From positions 13,642,040 to 13,706,039 of the forward strand of contig JAZBQD010000034.1 in NCBI GenBank assembly GCA_036583965.1: a stretch of 64,000 nucleotides of DNA, in the 5' to 3' direction. Source of the DNA: Prunella strophiata (taxonomy: Eukaryota; Chordata; Aves; Passeriformes; Prunellidae). Position numbers and translations under genes: made by a program. A model generated the notes under the pieces. It saw only the letters and a list, made by a program, of their open reading frames with translations. It did not search any database and was not told the DNA's origin. Below are positions 1 to 13,100 of this stretch, piece by piece. Each line of letters opens with the position of its first letter. The first letter of the stretch is position 1.

Positions 1-900
1 ACGGTGCTGTTTGCAGGAGCTGTTATTACTCGGTCTCCTTGGTTACCCAAGGTGGCACCACAGACATCCTTTCCCAGGGTCAGGTTTGCTTCCTGGAAAG
101 GTCCAATCCAAGAAGCCCATTTCAGTACTTCTGCTGACCAACCATCACAGCAGCTTCCCCAGCCAAAAGCATATCTCAAAAACACTACATCCTCCTGATG
201 TCACATGTGGCAAGATAGGTAAGAAAATTGGCAAAGTCTCACAAAGGTACAGCACATTACACAGCCTTTAATGCTTTAAGCAGAGTGGGGAAAATAATCT
301 AATTAAAAATTTAAATTAACACTGAAAGTGTAAGAAAACATGAAAATAATGTAAATTAAGCTCTACTTACAACAAGAAATTGTCAAAGGACATACTACCA
401 CTGGTATAACCATTGAAGTTTTAAATGACTGAATAATTTAATTGGCATTGCTAACACACATGTGATTTAAATATTTCTTAATGTCATTCTATACCTTGCC
501 TCTGCTGGAAACCTAGAAAAAAAAAATCAGTACCATAAAACTGCACTACAATTTTTTTATTTATTATTTTATTGTATGCTCCCATCATTCAGTATTCATG
601 TATTTCATCTGCATCATTAATTTTCACACACTCACTCAATGGTCTGCAATGCTATCATGGGAAAAAAAATGTCTTCCATATACTAAAGGCAGCTTTGTTT
701 ATCCTTGATTTATGGATGCCTCATTTGCAAGAAATCGTGTTTTCCTTCTAATTCACTGCTACTCATAATTAAAAATGCTTAAGCAATTGCATAATCTGAG
801 ACAAGAATGAAAGTTAAACTGGCAAGACATGCCATACCAACAACTAATGGGTGTTCAGGCCATGGGAGCAGACTGGAGCTACCAAAAGATAACAGCTCTC

Positions 901-1022
901 AGCCAGGCTGGACAGGGCTTGGAGAAACCTGGTCTAGTGAAGTGTCCCTGCCCATGGCAGTGGACTGGAACTGGATGAGCTTCAAGGCCTCTTCCAACCC
1001 AAACCAGTCTGTGATTCTGTGA
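901..1022 (+). mobile_element. CR1 LINE 3'-end fragment
   Basis: The sequence ends with the CR1 3'-end signature (CCTCTTCCAACCCAAACC, then a TGTGATTCTGTGA tail). It is preceded by the familiar GGCTTGGAGAAACCTGGTCT block. It is 5'-truncated and antisense to RAPGEF6. Confidence 0.85.
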
Positions 1023-2304
1023 CATTCCTTGGTTCATCTGTCCCTTTTCCACTGTGTGATTTGCTCACCTCTCTGCAACTGCAGAGTACCTTAGAAGTAC
1101 AGGCACCTGAGTATGTGCCTGACTGCACTGATACAAGGAACAGAATAAAATTAATCACTGGAGGGACTCTGCATCTGAGAATACTCCCATTTTCACTGGG
1201 AAACTCATTTTCACTGAGTCCAATTCATGCTGACTCCCCAAAACAGAAAGGTGTTAAAACTTCTTTAAGGTACTGGACCTTTTATAACAAACCTTACTTT
1301 TATAGAGTAAGCTATTTAGAAACTCCTCCAACGTAACATATTTTGAATGTAGCTCTTCATTCAGGGATGAGCAGAATGAAGATCATTTGAAGCTGATCCT
1401 TCAAACAGGATGAGCACAAACACAGCCTTCTGAACACAAATGTTTTGAAAATTCTCATATCCAGCTGTTGCACAACCAGAGTATTTTGTGATGAAATACA
1501 TCTGGAATGGCAAAACTGATGAATTTAAGCAACAGCCATCACATTTTACTCAAACATTTCACTGATATCAATCTGCTCAAGTTATTCAATACTGATAGCT
1601 TCTCAATCTTCATTACTCAGAATATCGTACATACATTAAAGGTAAAAACACAGCCTGTCCTGAAGAGCTTTCAGCCTACAAACAGATGGAGACTGATACT
1701 GTCTTATTATTTGTTTCAACACTAATCAGCAAGCATCTTCAAATTTACAACATTCTACTACATCCTGAAACAGTATTTTCAGATATTTCAGACATCAAAG
1801 CTATCAATGGCAGGATGTCAGACACTTCACGCTCTGCATTTTCCAGGAACTGTAAAATCATAACATTATCCTGTCTGTGTAAATTGGTGTCAATAATGCA
1901 CAGTTATCTGTGACTGTCAATAAAGCTACCTGCAGGAGTTTTACTGCAGTCATACTCAGTACTGTATTACATGTAGAATGGGGCCAGGGCCCTGACATAC
2001 CAGTTTATCAAGATAACAAGCAAAGAGTTTGCAGGTATTTTGTTTTTATGAATATACCTGTCTCTCAAACTGCCTGTCTGCCTCTCAGGCTGCTTTTAGG
2101 CATGTAATGATGAAGATAAATTGTACTCGCCACTGTAAAGTGAATCCCATGACCCCACTTATCCAGTAACCTGGATGCATTTCTTCCATGCAAAAAGATT
2201 TTGTACAGAAGGGCACAACTGGGCCTGGAACAGACAAGATGCATAAGGAATAAACATGTTGTTTGGTTGGCTTTTTATTAGATGAAAATGAATTTTTGTG
2301 CAAG

Positions 2305-2600
2305 TATAGGGGAGCTACAAGGGCATACAGTGACAGGACAAGGGAGAATGGTTCTAAGCTGACCTAAGTAGATTTAGATGAGATATTAAGAAGAAATTCT
2401 TTACTAAAGCATGGGGAGACCCTGGCACAGGTTGCCAGAGAAGCTGTGTCTGCCCCATCCCTGAAGTGTCCAAGGCCAGGCTGAGTGGGGCTTGGAGCAA
2501 CCTGGGATTCTGGAAGGTGCACCTGCTCATGGCAGAGGGTTGGAATGAGATAAGCTTTAAGGTCCCTTCCAACCAAAACCATTCTGTGATGCCATGAAAA
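2305..2600 (+). mobile_element. CR1 LINE 3'-end fragment
   Basis: About 300 bp carrying the AGAAGAAATTCTTTACT, CTGCCCCATCCCTGAAGTGT and AAGGTCCCTTCCAACC blocks in order, ending near a TGTGATGCCATGA tail. Sense CR1 is on the plus strand. The start is approximate. Confidence 0.87.
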
Positions 2601-5600
2601 GCATTTCTTTTCCTCTCCTTGCAGAGTACCTCTTGTGCAGAACAGTTGTTCCAGCAAACCCCTGGATAGCTACTGCAAAGTTGCTGCTGGTCAGATCCAA
2701 GATAAAATGCATTCCATTACCAATGAATGCATCACACATGTATACTAATGGCTGGAATAGCCATTAGTATTATTAAACATCAATCTAATTACTCTAAAAA
2801 TGTAATTGAATACTTAAATTTCTTTGTCATAGTTTGGGAAGTAACACTGAGGGAAAACCCATGAAGCTGCACAACAGGCAGTAACAGCTGCAGTGATAAA
2901 AAAGTCAGGATCTGCCCTTCCTGAACTGCAGTCATGGCACAGGAGCACACTCAGCAACAAAATCCTCATAGGAATAACCTGTTTTTCTGGGCATCTCCAC
3001 GTTGGTCTTAATTTCACTAGGTTTGTCTCAGCCCAACCATGATCTAAAGAATGGGGCTGGTTGGTGAGGAGCTGCCTGAGGCTCACAGGCACAGCAGGAG
3101 CCTCACAGCAGCTGCTGAACAGCCCCAAATGTCCCTAATTGTGAAAAAGAACAAGGAGATGGGAAAAAAGGTCCATCAGCACAGACCAAAAGTTTCAGCA
3201 AATGCAAGTGGCAGAGTTTACGAGATATCATATGCTGTGCAAGTCCTGAGCTCTTCAAAGTAACTTCATTAGAAAAATATTATAATACTTAACTCCATCA
3301 GGAAATGGTTTAAAGGAAACCAGACACCACAAGATACATGGCTGAATGCAAAATACCTATTTCAATTAATGCTCAGTCATCAAAACCCATTTCTGCATTA
3401 GCTCTCAATAACAACATTTAGCAGGTTTATCTCTTAAGCCTGCTGAAGTTCTAATTGGAAATTATTTTGGAGGCTGTAAAACATGCTACTCAATTTGCAG
3501 GCTGCAAGCTCAAGATCTCTGTATTAATTACTTTGTACTCTGAACATGACAACCCTTTGAGAAAGCCTGTGTCTCACCTACCACTTTCTGTGCAGCTTTC
3601 CAGCTATTCCAGGATCATGGGATTGCAAAGTCTTAGTAAAATTGTATTTTAGTTGTAATCAAACCATACGTGACCCCTTCCTTCTAATTTCCTTTCTCTT
3701 GCACTTCAGTTTAGCCAACAAAAAACTCTTTCTGTGGCACAATCAGCATCCCTTGCAGTCCATAAAATTTCTACAGGGTACATGCTGTAAGGAACCATGA
3801 ACAGACCAAAAGCAAATTATTGGTGCAGGGGAAATACAGACGAGATTATTCAGCCATATAGTTGTGACAGGTCTGAACACAGTCTTTCTTCATTTTGTGA
3901 CTTTCTTAGAAGATTAGTCTATATCAAAGAAGATGAACCAATGTACTCTTAGTCTGCAGCACCTTCCCAGCCCTTACTCAACATCAGCAAGCCCAATACA
4001 CTTAGGGAGATCAGGACACAGCTTCTCACTGGTGAGCTGCCTCTTCTCATCCACATTCCCTTTTCCCTCAGAGTATTTTCATGCCAGCACTAGCTCTGCC
4101 AGAAGAATTTAAATCTGAACAACTCTATCTGAATTAATTAGTTTTACAAATACATTTATTGGTAGCATTCCCAAGTTGTTGCTTCACTTACTGGCTGTCA
4201 GGCAATGCTACAAGTTACAGCCACCACTTAACAGAAACACCCAAGGAAAACATCACCTCATCCAGAGCCACAAAGGCACTGAATAACCACTGCTTTTATC
4301 CTGTGCTGAGCACTAAATCTCTCAGACTTGGTAAGCACAGGGATGTAAACCTGAAGCTCCCTTTAAGAGAGCAGAGAAAATCATCCACAGCAGTTAGCTG
4401 GGACGAGCTTTCCAGTGTGAAGCAAACATACACTCTTGAGTTTTGTATTGTGACTGCAATATTTAGAGTCACACAGCAAGAAACTTAAATCCCAATTATG
4501 GCAACAATTACCACAATTCAGAACCTTACTGGCAACTGCCAGTTTGTCAGAAATTAGGTTTACTATATGGCAACAGGGGACTGGCACACATGGATCCAGG
4601 CCATGGGAGCTGAGGGAGGAAAAACACTATTCACACTCCAGACATCAGGACTGGGATGGAGATGAGAAAGAGGAAGAGCAGAGTTTGAGGAGCACTGGGA
4701 CAGAGCTTGGATACAGCAAGTAGAAGCAGTATTCAAGTTAAACCTGAAAAGGAAGGATCAGGGGACAAGAAGACCAGTACACCTTGCACTGCCAGAAGCT
4801 GGGAGTACAGGAGCTCTGAGCCACTGGTTTACTTTTGCAGGAAATGGTACAAATTCACAAGTATTTGCAGAAAACAGCACTAGAGGCTTCAGAAGCAAAA
4901 CTGATCTGACTTTAGATAGTGCATTTGAGGTATAAATATGTTTGTGAACAAAGCTACATATATCAAAATTCAGATTATGGCATTCTGGCAATCTTTAAAT
5001 TCTTCAAATTGCAAATCTTTAATCTCACATTCTTACTTTCCAACACTTGATTGTGCTGTAGAAGCACAGTATTTTATGTGCTTCTGGCACTTTACACAGA
5101 ATAAATGTAAACACTATTAACAGTCATTATTAAGTCACAGTCAGTTGCAAAATAAAAATATTGTTACTCACAAATACTAATACAAAACAAGCTAAAATTA
5201 TTTCAACCCAAGCTGTTGTTCATGAAGCAAAACTGGAGTTCCTCTTTCATTATGACCATTTTCTTGATCTAAGCATTTGGGTCTTTTCCTTTTACTAAAG
5301 AAAAGAGAAATGGCTAATTGAGTCATTGATGCATCTACAACTCTCATGAAAAGATATCACACAATCACAAGACCATTCTAAATAAAGCAAATTTTTTTAG
5401 CCAAGAAATGTATTACCTGAGTAGAACAATGATTCCAATTTTCTCCATTTGAGAGATTTTGGAAGGACAGGGAAAAGAGAAGTGTTTGTTTTAGTTAAGA
5501 CTACATCTTGAATGTTTCAAGAGTTTGTATTTTTCCCTTGGAGGTTCAATTCTCACAGCTGTAGGAGGCTGTCAGTCACATAATTGGCTTCAAAAGTTCC

Positions 5601-7282
5601 TCCAGGTCCTTGATATATCTCCTATGGCTAATCTTGCTGTGAGTAATCTCCTTCAAATATCCTGTTCACATGAATTATCTTCATTACCAAGCAAGGTTAA
5701 CACAAAACCTCTTTAACTTGCTGACATGATTTTCCTTCCACAAATCCGTCAATCCTGTTCGGTTATTCCGGCCATCACTTTCATGTTAGAAGCAAATTCT
5801 TCTCCTCCTATGCCAAATCTATTAACAAATCCATTCTCCAGGCAATAGGGTAATCAAGATTATGCCATCTTTGTACCTGGGATTACTGACTGATCTGCAT
5901 CTTACCTTAAAAATCTTGCAGGGCTTCTCTCATCATGACCACCAGTGTCAGAATATTGAATAGATTACTGTACCTGGATGCAAGCTTTACTCCTCCAATC
6001 TTTAAACCAGTTTCTGAATGACAACTTGAATACAAGTTCATCAAGACAATAAAAAAGCCCTTTTCAAGCACAGTGAGCCCCAGTTTCCACCCTTACTCAT
6101 TCAAATACTTAGACAAAGTTAATACAGGAGTAACTGCCCACCTCCCTATGTTTTCAAGGGGCTAAGCCTCTTTCAGGTTGGATTCCCCATAATATTTTAT
6201 TTCAAAGACTTCTGCAGAAAAAAAAAATAAGGTTTTCCGAAGCTCTGATAGACAGTGGATGAAAGAGGGCAGGCAAAAAGCAGGATAGCATCTTCTCCAG
6301 GTTAAGTTTACAGTTGTTTACTACAGTCTCCTCCTATCCATCAAGGTAATCACAGGGCAGATGGCAGAAAAAGGACAAGTATTGTGAGGATATACCAGCA
6401 AACAGTTATTAAACCATAGCCACCTTCCAGTGGCTACAATTATTTATGGAGACTGCAAGGATCTCACTAACAATCAACTGTAACAGCAGTTGCCTATATA
6501 AATGTTATTATATAATTAATGCTGGGAAGTTAGTCTCTAGTGCAATGCTGAATTTTGAAAAATGATTGCATGGATAAAGCAGTATCCCACACAGCAAACT
6601 CTCTCATAAAGGTTATTTCACAAATATATTACAGGTCTAGGATCATATGCACATCAGGCAAAGAGAACATGGCAGCAAGTTATCTTTGTTTCCTGAGATA
6701 CAGAATAACTCTGTAATACCTGAGGCAATGAGAATAAAGGCAAGTATTGTGCTTTCTTATAGATGTGCAGTTAAGCCTCCATTCAGATTGACTCACATCA
6801 TCAGGAACTTGGTTGGGGACAAAGAATAAAAAGAGTGATATTAAGTATTACTTCAAATGTAATTAAAATGCTGCTAATTACAATTATGAAAGAATACTAC
6901 TAACTTGTCCAAGGCACTATTTCATATGAAATTAGCCTGTGTCTGGTGACTGCAGTTCCCTCAACTAGAAATGTGACAAATAAGGTATTCCAAACATGGC
7001 AAGTAACTGAAGTTTATCCCACTCTACTGAAGAAAAAACCCATTCTATTTAATGCACGAACATGACTGTATTTCAAACAAAACAGAAGTGAGCTGAATGC
7101 CCTAGACACTTATCAGGAGTCCATTCTCTCACCACCTAAGGAGACAGAACATCCCAGGAACCACCCTTTATAAGCTGTAACCTGCCAGCAGCTCCATCTA
7201 ACAGATGACCTTTTCACCACCCTCATTATCCATAATAAATGTAGCTGTAATCTTGTGAATTAACTATAACAGGTATACTTCA

Positions 7283-7284
<2 letters not shown>

Positions 7285-7314
<30 letters not shown>
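7285..7314. repeat. Poly-T run (30 bases)
   Basis: Thirty consecutive T on the plus strand inside RAPGEF6 intron 4. No LINE tail or target-site duplication was recognised beside it. Confidence 0.95.
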
Positions 7315-7317
<3 letters not shown>

Positions 7318-7445
7318 GCACAAGAAACCTTATAAGCAATGGTGCTTGTAAGTGACTTATTCCAGGTTTTGCAAAACAATGATTTTAGAGAGTTTTTATG
7401 CAAATACCAGCATGCCATGTTCTCACTGCTGGTACTCCTGAACTT

Positions 7446-7660
7446 ATAATTGACTCATCATAGTATGATTTTGGTTGAAAGGGACCTTAAAGCACATCTT
7501 GTTCCACCCCTCTGCCATAGGCAAGGACACATTCCACTAGACAAGATTGCTCCAAACCCTGCCCAAATTGGCTTTGAACACTTCCAGGGATGGGGCAGCC
7601 AAAGCTTCTCTGGACAATTCCACTCAAGGACCTTCAGTCACTCAAGGAGCATTAATTGTG
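7446..7660 (-). mobile_element. CR1 LINE 3'-end fragment
   Basis: Reverse-complement CR1: GGTTGAAAGGGACCTTAAAG at the left, then CACTAGACAAGATTGCTCCA and CTTCCAGGGATGGGGCAGCC. It is sense relative to RAPGEF6. Confidence 0.85.
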
Positions 7661-8425
7661 CTTAATATCCAGCCTACAATTAAGTGAGTTGAAAAATCCA
7701 GTCCTGTATGTTCTTACTAGTACACACTATGAAATTCAAGTATACAGAAATGTGTGTAAGCTGGAGCTGGCCTTAAGTCTATCCCCTCATGGTCAGCTCA
7801 TGCTGAGTCAAGTGAAACACAGTGAAATAAAAATGAGTTATGTACAAGGTCAAGCAGAGTATCACTCTGGGTACTCAGGGCATTACTTGCCCAAGTTCAG
7901 CTCAAGTCTAATAATGTGCTTCAGTGAAGGCTTGTCAGTGCTCACTGTGTCTCAACCCCAGGACACAGACAAGCTCCTGGCACAAGCTCTCCACAGCTGA
8001 TGCTGCTGGCCCCTTCTTGCTTCACATAAAAATCACATGTGCCATTAAATACAGCCTCTGACCAAATGGCAGCAGCCATGTGATCTGCAGTCGTATTTCT
8101 GTGACTATCCAGAACAGTCACACAGCACAAATTATTCAGAGACCCCCCCAAGGTAATAAGCTGGACTACAAATTCTCTTACAAACATAAAAAGCCAAACT
8201 AGATTGAGTGCAGTATTAGACAAAGAAATTTCAACATGCAGAAAAGGTCTGAGAAAATTTTAATTGAATTAGATGAACATTTCTTTCACTATCAAACTTT
8301 AGAAAAAGCAAAATTATGAAATTACTTTAAAATTATTTTAAAATTACAATAACACAAATACATAGGAAGCGTTTATTAAAAAAAAAACTTGCCTTAAATA
8401 ACAATAACTCAATTATTTTACCTAC

Positions 8426-8509
8426 CTGCAAGGTGGCAAAAACATTGAATCCTTCATGAGCACAGATCCAGAAAGCAGGATATACCAGCATCTTGCAATA
8501 GTTTCTGAG
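8426..8509 (-). CDS. RAPGEF6: RAPGEF6 exon 4 (residues 66-94)
   Basis: This 84-nt exon completes Cys66 and reads SETIARCWYILLSGSVLMKD then SMFLPPC and two bases of the next Ser codon. Human has SETIARCWYILLSGSVLVKG then SMVLPPCS. The WYILLSGSV...PPCSFG pattern resembles the beta-strand core of a cyclic-nucleotide-binding fold, which fits the N-terminal cNMP-like region of PDZ-GEFs (inference). The acceptor is CTTGCAG and the donor GTAGGT. No exon 5 was found between here and position 1, so at least 8.4 kb of intron 4 is in the window. Confidence 0.94.
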
Positions 8510-9429
8510 CTGCAAGAAAAGAAATCACTGATTTGTACTTCTCCTTACAGCACCTTAGAATTATGTTACCCAAAATATTATTGTAGTAAAATAATGATTT
8601 ATCATTCTACCAGTTCAATATGTAAGAACCTGGGAATTCCAACTGAATCAGGATTTTTTTTTAAACATTTACATAAGGAACATTTCTTATACTTTACATT
8701 TTGACATTTAACTCAGCTTAAAAATTTACTTTATTAAAATGAATTTTAAGTAAAAGCATTTTATTCCAGTGAAAGTATACACACAAGGCTATAAATACAG
8801 GACAGCACACAACACCACACACAGATATTGACCTGCTACTGGAGCAGGTGTGTGCCTCACATACCCACCACACCAACTAGCAGGTGGCATCTCATTAGAC
8901 TTGGGTGTGCTGGAAGCTGTGCCTTATACAGAAAGGATTAGGATTAACTGTGAGATGACAAATATGCCATAAACAATGCTAAAGTATGAGGAAAATAAAA
9001 GCATATTTGTCTCCCAGGAAGAACCTAGAGAATTATAAGCTAGAATACCAATTTTTGCAATGTGAAGTGATGGTGTTTGAGCTCCAGCCCTCTCCAGTAC
9101 AGGCTGCTCCGTGCAGGCAGTGGCAGCTCCAGGGACACAGTGCCACCTACTGAGTTGAGTGTCACCAGACTGCAGAGGGGCCACTGCCTGCCTTGTCACC
9201 TCCTGTCACTGACACACACACACACACCTCTGCTGTCCCTGGCAGCCGGGCTGGAAGGGCATGGGCACCTCTCAAACATCAACACTGCACTGCTGCCACA
9301 AACACCTCTGCCAAAGCTGTTAACCAATTATTGACAATGACTGAAAAGCAAATGACATATAACAACATGCAAAACATTGGGTTTGCCCACGTTTCTGCTG
9401 AAGAACTCCAGCAAGTGCTGTGTACTCAC
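8510..9429 (-). other. RAPGEF6: RAPGEF6 intron 3
   Basis: A 920-bp intron with a GTGAGT donor next to exon 3 and a CTTGCAG acceptor next to exon 4. It holds a short (CA)8 microsatellite at 9212-9227. Confidence 0.9.
9212..9227. repeat. (CA)8 microsatellite
   Basis: Eight perfect AC units in RAPGEF6 intron 3; a plausible length polymorphism. Confidence 0.95.
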
Positions 9430-9486
9430 CAAAAGAGAACTTGGTTGCCCTTGTACCTCTCATAGCGGGCACTTGACGACATTATT
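9430..9486 (-). CDS. RAPGEF6: RAPGEF6 exon 3 (residues 47-66)
   Basis: This 57-nt exon completes the split Arg codon and reads IMSSSARYERYKGNQVLF plus two bases of a Cys codon. The human segment is LMSARARYERYSGNQVLFC. The acceptor is CCCTCAG and the donor GTGAGT (9424-9429). It is one of the smallest exons of the gene and is easily missed by open-reading-frame methods; the longer plus-strand open frame across it (9193-9465) is spurious. Confidence 0.93.
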
Positions 9487-10099
9487 CTGAGGGAAGAGGA
9501 AGAGAAATTTAAATTCAATTTTAATCCCCAAAGATCATAAGACATTAATCACTGCATTTCAGTAGAATCACTTTCAGGCTCTAAGACCTCAAATTCAACT
9601 ATTTCTTTTGTTCCAAACAAAGGACGTGCTTAACTGGAAAATTCAAATTATTACGGTGTTCTTCATTATCCAAATAGATAATATACAGCATGTTTTCAAG
9701 TGTTTAAATCACCCCCACACATTGGAATTACCCACAGCAACAGAACTGAAGGAACTAAAATACTTCCAAAGCACTTTTTGTGCTTTGTTGGCCTTCCATT
9801 TTATGGATTCTGAGACCATCTGAATGTCTGAAGCATTAAAAAGCTTTTGTAATATTGAGTTAAGACAGGGCACTGTCTACACAGTCCTTTGTAGGCAAAT
9901 GGGAGTAAGCTCTGCCTTCCTTCTTAGAAGAGCTAATTAGTTTAGATTCTGTGCCACATTATGGCAGTGACTTAACTCAGCAGTGGACTTGGCCAATGCT
10001 CTGCCACCTCAAACTGCAGGCAGACAAAAGCTCTGCTTTTCTCTAAAAAATGTCATAGATGTAAATGTGCTAAAAAACACAACCTGCAGAGTACTTCAC
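9487..10099 (-). other. RAPGEF6: RAPGEF6 intron 2
   Basis: A 613-bp intron with a GT donor and AG acceptor on the minus strand. Apart from its splice sites, nothing notable is visible. Confidence 0.9.
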
Positions 10100-10170
10100 C
10101 TTAGCTGATGTTCCCTGAAATGTGACAGTATGTCCAGCCCATGAAGGAAAGTATAGATAGTATTCAAGTC
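10100..10170 (-). CDS. RAPGEF6: RAPGEF6 exon 2 (residues 24-47)
   Basis: This 71-nt exon reads DLNTIYTFLHGLDILSHFRE followed by HQL and the first two bases of an Arg codon. Human RAPGEF6 has DLNTIYSYLHGMEILSNLRE at the same place. An A-tract on the plus strand gives a T-rich tract and TTTTAG acceptor on the transcript, and the donor is GTGAAG (10094-10099). Phase 0 at the 5' side fits exon 1; the two-base overhang fits exon 3. It lies 25.3 kb from exon 1 and 613 bp from exon 3. Substitutions against mammals are mostly conservative (Y/F, M/L, E/D). Confidence 0.93.
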
Positions 10171-13100
10171 CTAAAAAAAAAAAAAAACAAAAACAAAACC
10201 ACATAAGCAATCTCACTGACATCTAGCCACTCAGTGTTACTTTTCAGATTCTGCACTAAATTACACAGAATTATACAAAGCCCAGATTAATAGGTATGTC
10301 AGGACACACACAGTACTTGAAGAACCCTGTCTACGCTTGAGCTGTGGCAGTGAAAAGAGTGAAGTGCAACTGATGCAAAAACACTGACCTGAAAAAAAAG
10401 ATTAAAAATATCTCTGAAAAAGTTTATGTGAATGGATACAGCAGCAAGCAACACATGGAATAAGGCAAATAGAGCAGGCCTGTTCACACAAGGTCAAAAA
10501 TTGCTGGAACCTTATAAGATCTCTTTAAAGAAGGAATTTTTCAAAACCAGTGAAAAACCTAAGCCACTATATAGGGTGCAGAGAACCACCAGAGTATCTT
10601 TTCATAGCAAAGGGTTTAAATTTAGAGAGGAAAAACTCTTTCATGTCCACCTCAGACCTAGCTGGCAGGCCCAGTACAAACTACACCATCCTACTGCCAC
10701 TCTTGCTCAGCCCAGTCCAAGCCTGAAGGGAACATCAAAAAGTACCCCAAAATACTCTTTGGCAAAGATAAAACAATAAAGCTTTAGAGGTCTCTCACTC
10801 CTTCTGCCACTACTCAGTGTCACATCAGTGTCATCCACTTGCAACCACAGAAACAAAACTATTAAAACATGAAGATTATTTCGCTTTATAAACTGAACTT
10901 TACATAGAAGCTGTAATTAGGAGATACAGCTGTTTAAACCTCTCACCAGACAGAATCCTCTTCAGTCACAAAAATATCTGTGCTGATGGTGCAGACCACA
11001 TGGCAGGGAACTAGCTCACTAGGGCTATTCATCACTTAATTTACTGTCCTGAACAGGTGGGCTGTTAGAAGCCAAATACACACACAACAAAATCATTATA
11101 CACCACAGGGCAGTCTCTCCAGCTTGGCCTTGGAAGGTATGTTCTGAATTTTCAAGTGCTGCATTTATCCAGTGTTTACATAAGATAAATCAATATGAAT
11201 GCTGGCCTCAGAATTTACAATGGATTTACTTCAGAAAAGTTCTTTGGCCTCATAGTCCATGTTTAGCAGTATAACTGATATGGACTGTTGTATCAAATGA
11301 AAGGTCAGACGTAATTGCAGACCATGTAAAACCAATAAAACTCTGGGTTTTTTTTAAATGTCATTACCAAATCCCATTAAAATTAAACAGAAGGCCAGAA
11401 TTTGTAACACATTTACAAAGCACTCGTTTCACACAGTCCAATCTCATTTTAATCATCCAAGCTGCCACAAACATGTTTTTGTTAGTGAAACCATCCAGGA
11501 GCACTAGCTATGGATAGACTCCAAACACACCACAGCCTGTCAGAGGTGGGCACCTGGCAGCCAAAGGGTCATTTCAGATCACCAACAGCTCCATTTCTGA
11601 ACTTTTCCTGTTTCTGAGCAGGGAACTACCTCAACTTCTCCACCTGAAAGCATCAGGCACAGAAATGCAGCAACTATATACTCAGAACATACAGTGGATT
11701 AGTAGTAATAATATCTGACTCTCCCAGGCCAAAAGAAGAATACTCACAATTCCTGTGAAAGTTGGGCAGCCAGGAGAGAATCAGTACTAGGTATTAAAAT
11801 TAAAGCTGAATTTTTTAAGTCCTCATAACTCATTGTGTTTATATAGGTTTTCCTACATTTTCCAGTACTTTTTTACATAACTGGGACTAAGATACAACAG
11901 AGCATCTTGACAATGTTTTAGATAAGCAGTCCTGTAGTTATGAGTTACAGAAAACTGTAAGCAGAACAAGAGCCTATATTCCCCTTTTAATCACAAAGTT
12001 TTTGACTTCTGCATGTGAAAAATGACCACATCCTGACTTGGAAATTATTCTCCACAACTCCCCAGAATGCAGTCCCTTTGCAAGTTCACTCAGCCTGGAC
12101 TGACTCCTGCACTCCACCTGCAGCACAGAGGACTGCTGTACTGATCCACTGGAGAGCCTGATGATCAAACAGTTGGCAAATTTAAGAGATAAACATTTGC
12201 TTAAAGGGATACATGTCTGGAAAGCATCTCCCAACTCCAACCACCAGCAGCAGAGGGAACAGCTGAGCAGAGCACAGCACAGGGAAGGCAAAGGTTCCTA
12301 TTCCCTCACCCAGCAGAAGGGTATTTCACTTACACTGTCCACTACTACTGCTCTAATGCTGATAAACAATAAACTACATTATAAATGTAACTCACTACCC
12401 AGCCAGGTGATGCATCAACAAACTAAACACACTGGCTACCCATACAGCAATTTCTATAGGTGGTTTTAAATCAGGATCTGTAATGCTTTCCCTAAAAATA
12501 CCCGACTTTTACAGCAAGTCACTCTTCCTAGTTATGCAGAGGTGATTCTGGGTGCCACTGAGCAAAAGAAACAACTCAGCAATCTCCTGGGAAGGGATGC
12601 GAGGTGCCTCTTTCTGCCAGTACCTCGAATGTACCCATCCAATCTGTTTTCCATGTCTTGGTAGAAAGCCTTTTTTTCTTGTTTAAATAGATACAACCAG
12701 GTAGAGAATTGCTCCTCTCCCTCACATGCCACTTCAGATTCTAACACAGGAGGGTATAGTACATGTGCATATACCCCAGTTTTTCCCAATAAAATTAAAA
12801 TTACCATTACCTATGAAAATCAGTCATAGTTTGTTAAGTTTTCTCCATACTTCCAACTCATTTCAGACTAAGTGCTTAAAATAGCACTGAAATTACATTT
12901 CACATGTTATATTTAGAGTCTCATTCTATATTTTTGCTGGCAAGGAACATCAATTAATCCCAGGGTGGCCAGACATGGGCAAGGGGCTGTGGCCACCTCG
13001 TGGACAGAGGCTGAAGTCCAGCTGCACCACGCTCCCAAAAATCCTCCTCCAACAGAGCTGAAAGCACTTATTTCTCTAACTCAAAGTTTACAATAGCTTC

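Larger units (their letters stand above)
1..8425 (-). other. RAPGEF6: RAPGEF6 intron 4, partial
   Basis: AT-rich intron sequence running off the left edge. It contains three CR1 fragments (901-1022, 2305-2600, 7446-7660) and a 30-base poly-T run (7285-7314). No further RAPGEF6 exon was recognised on the minus strand. Confidence 0.75.

Noticed and set aside
489..516. Possible 18-nt RAPGEF6 micro-exon between a TTTTCTAG acceptor and a GTATAG donor
   Set aside because: Exon 4 ends two bases into a Ser codon. Joining here would give Arg and then FPAEA, which does not fit the conserved FGKQFGG that should follow.
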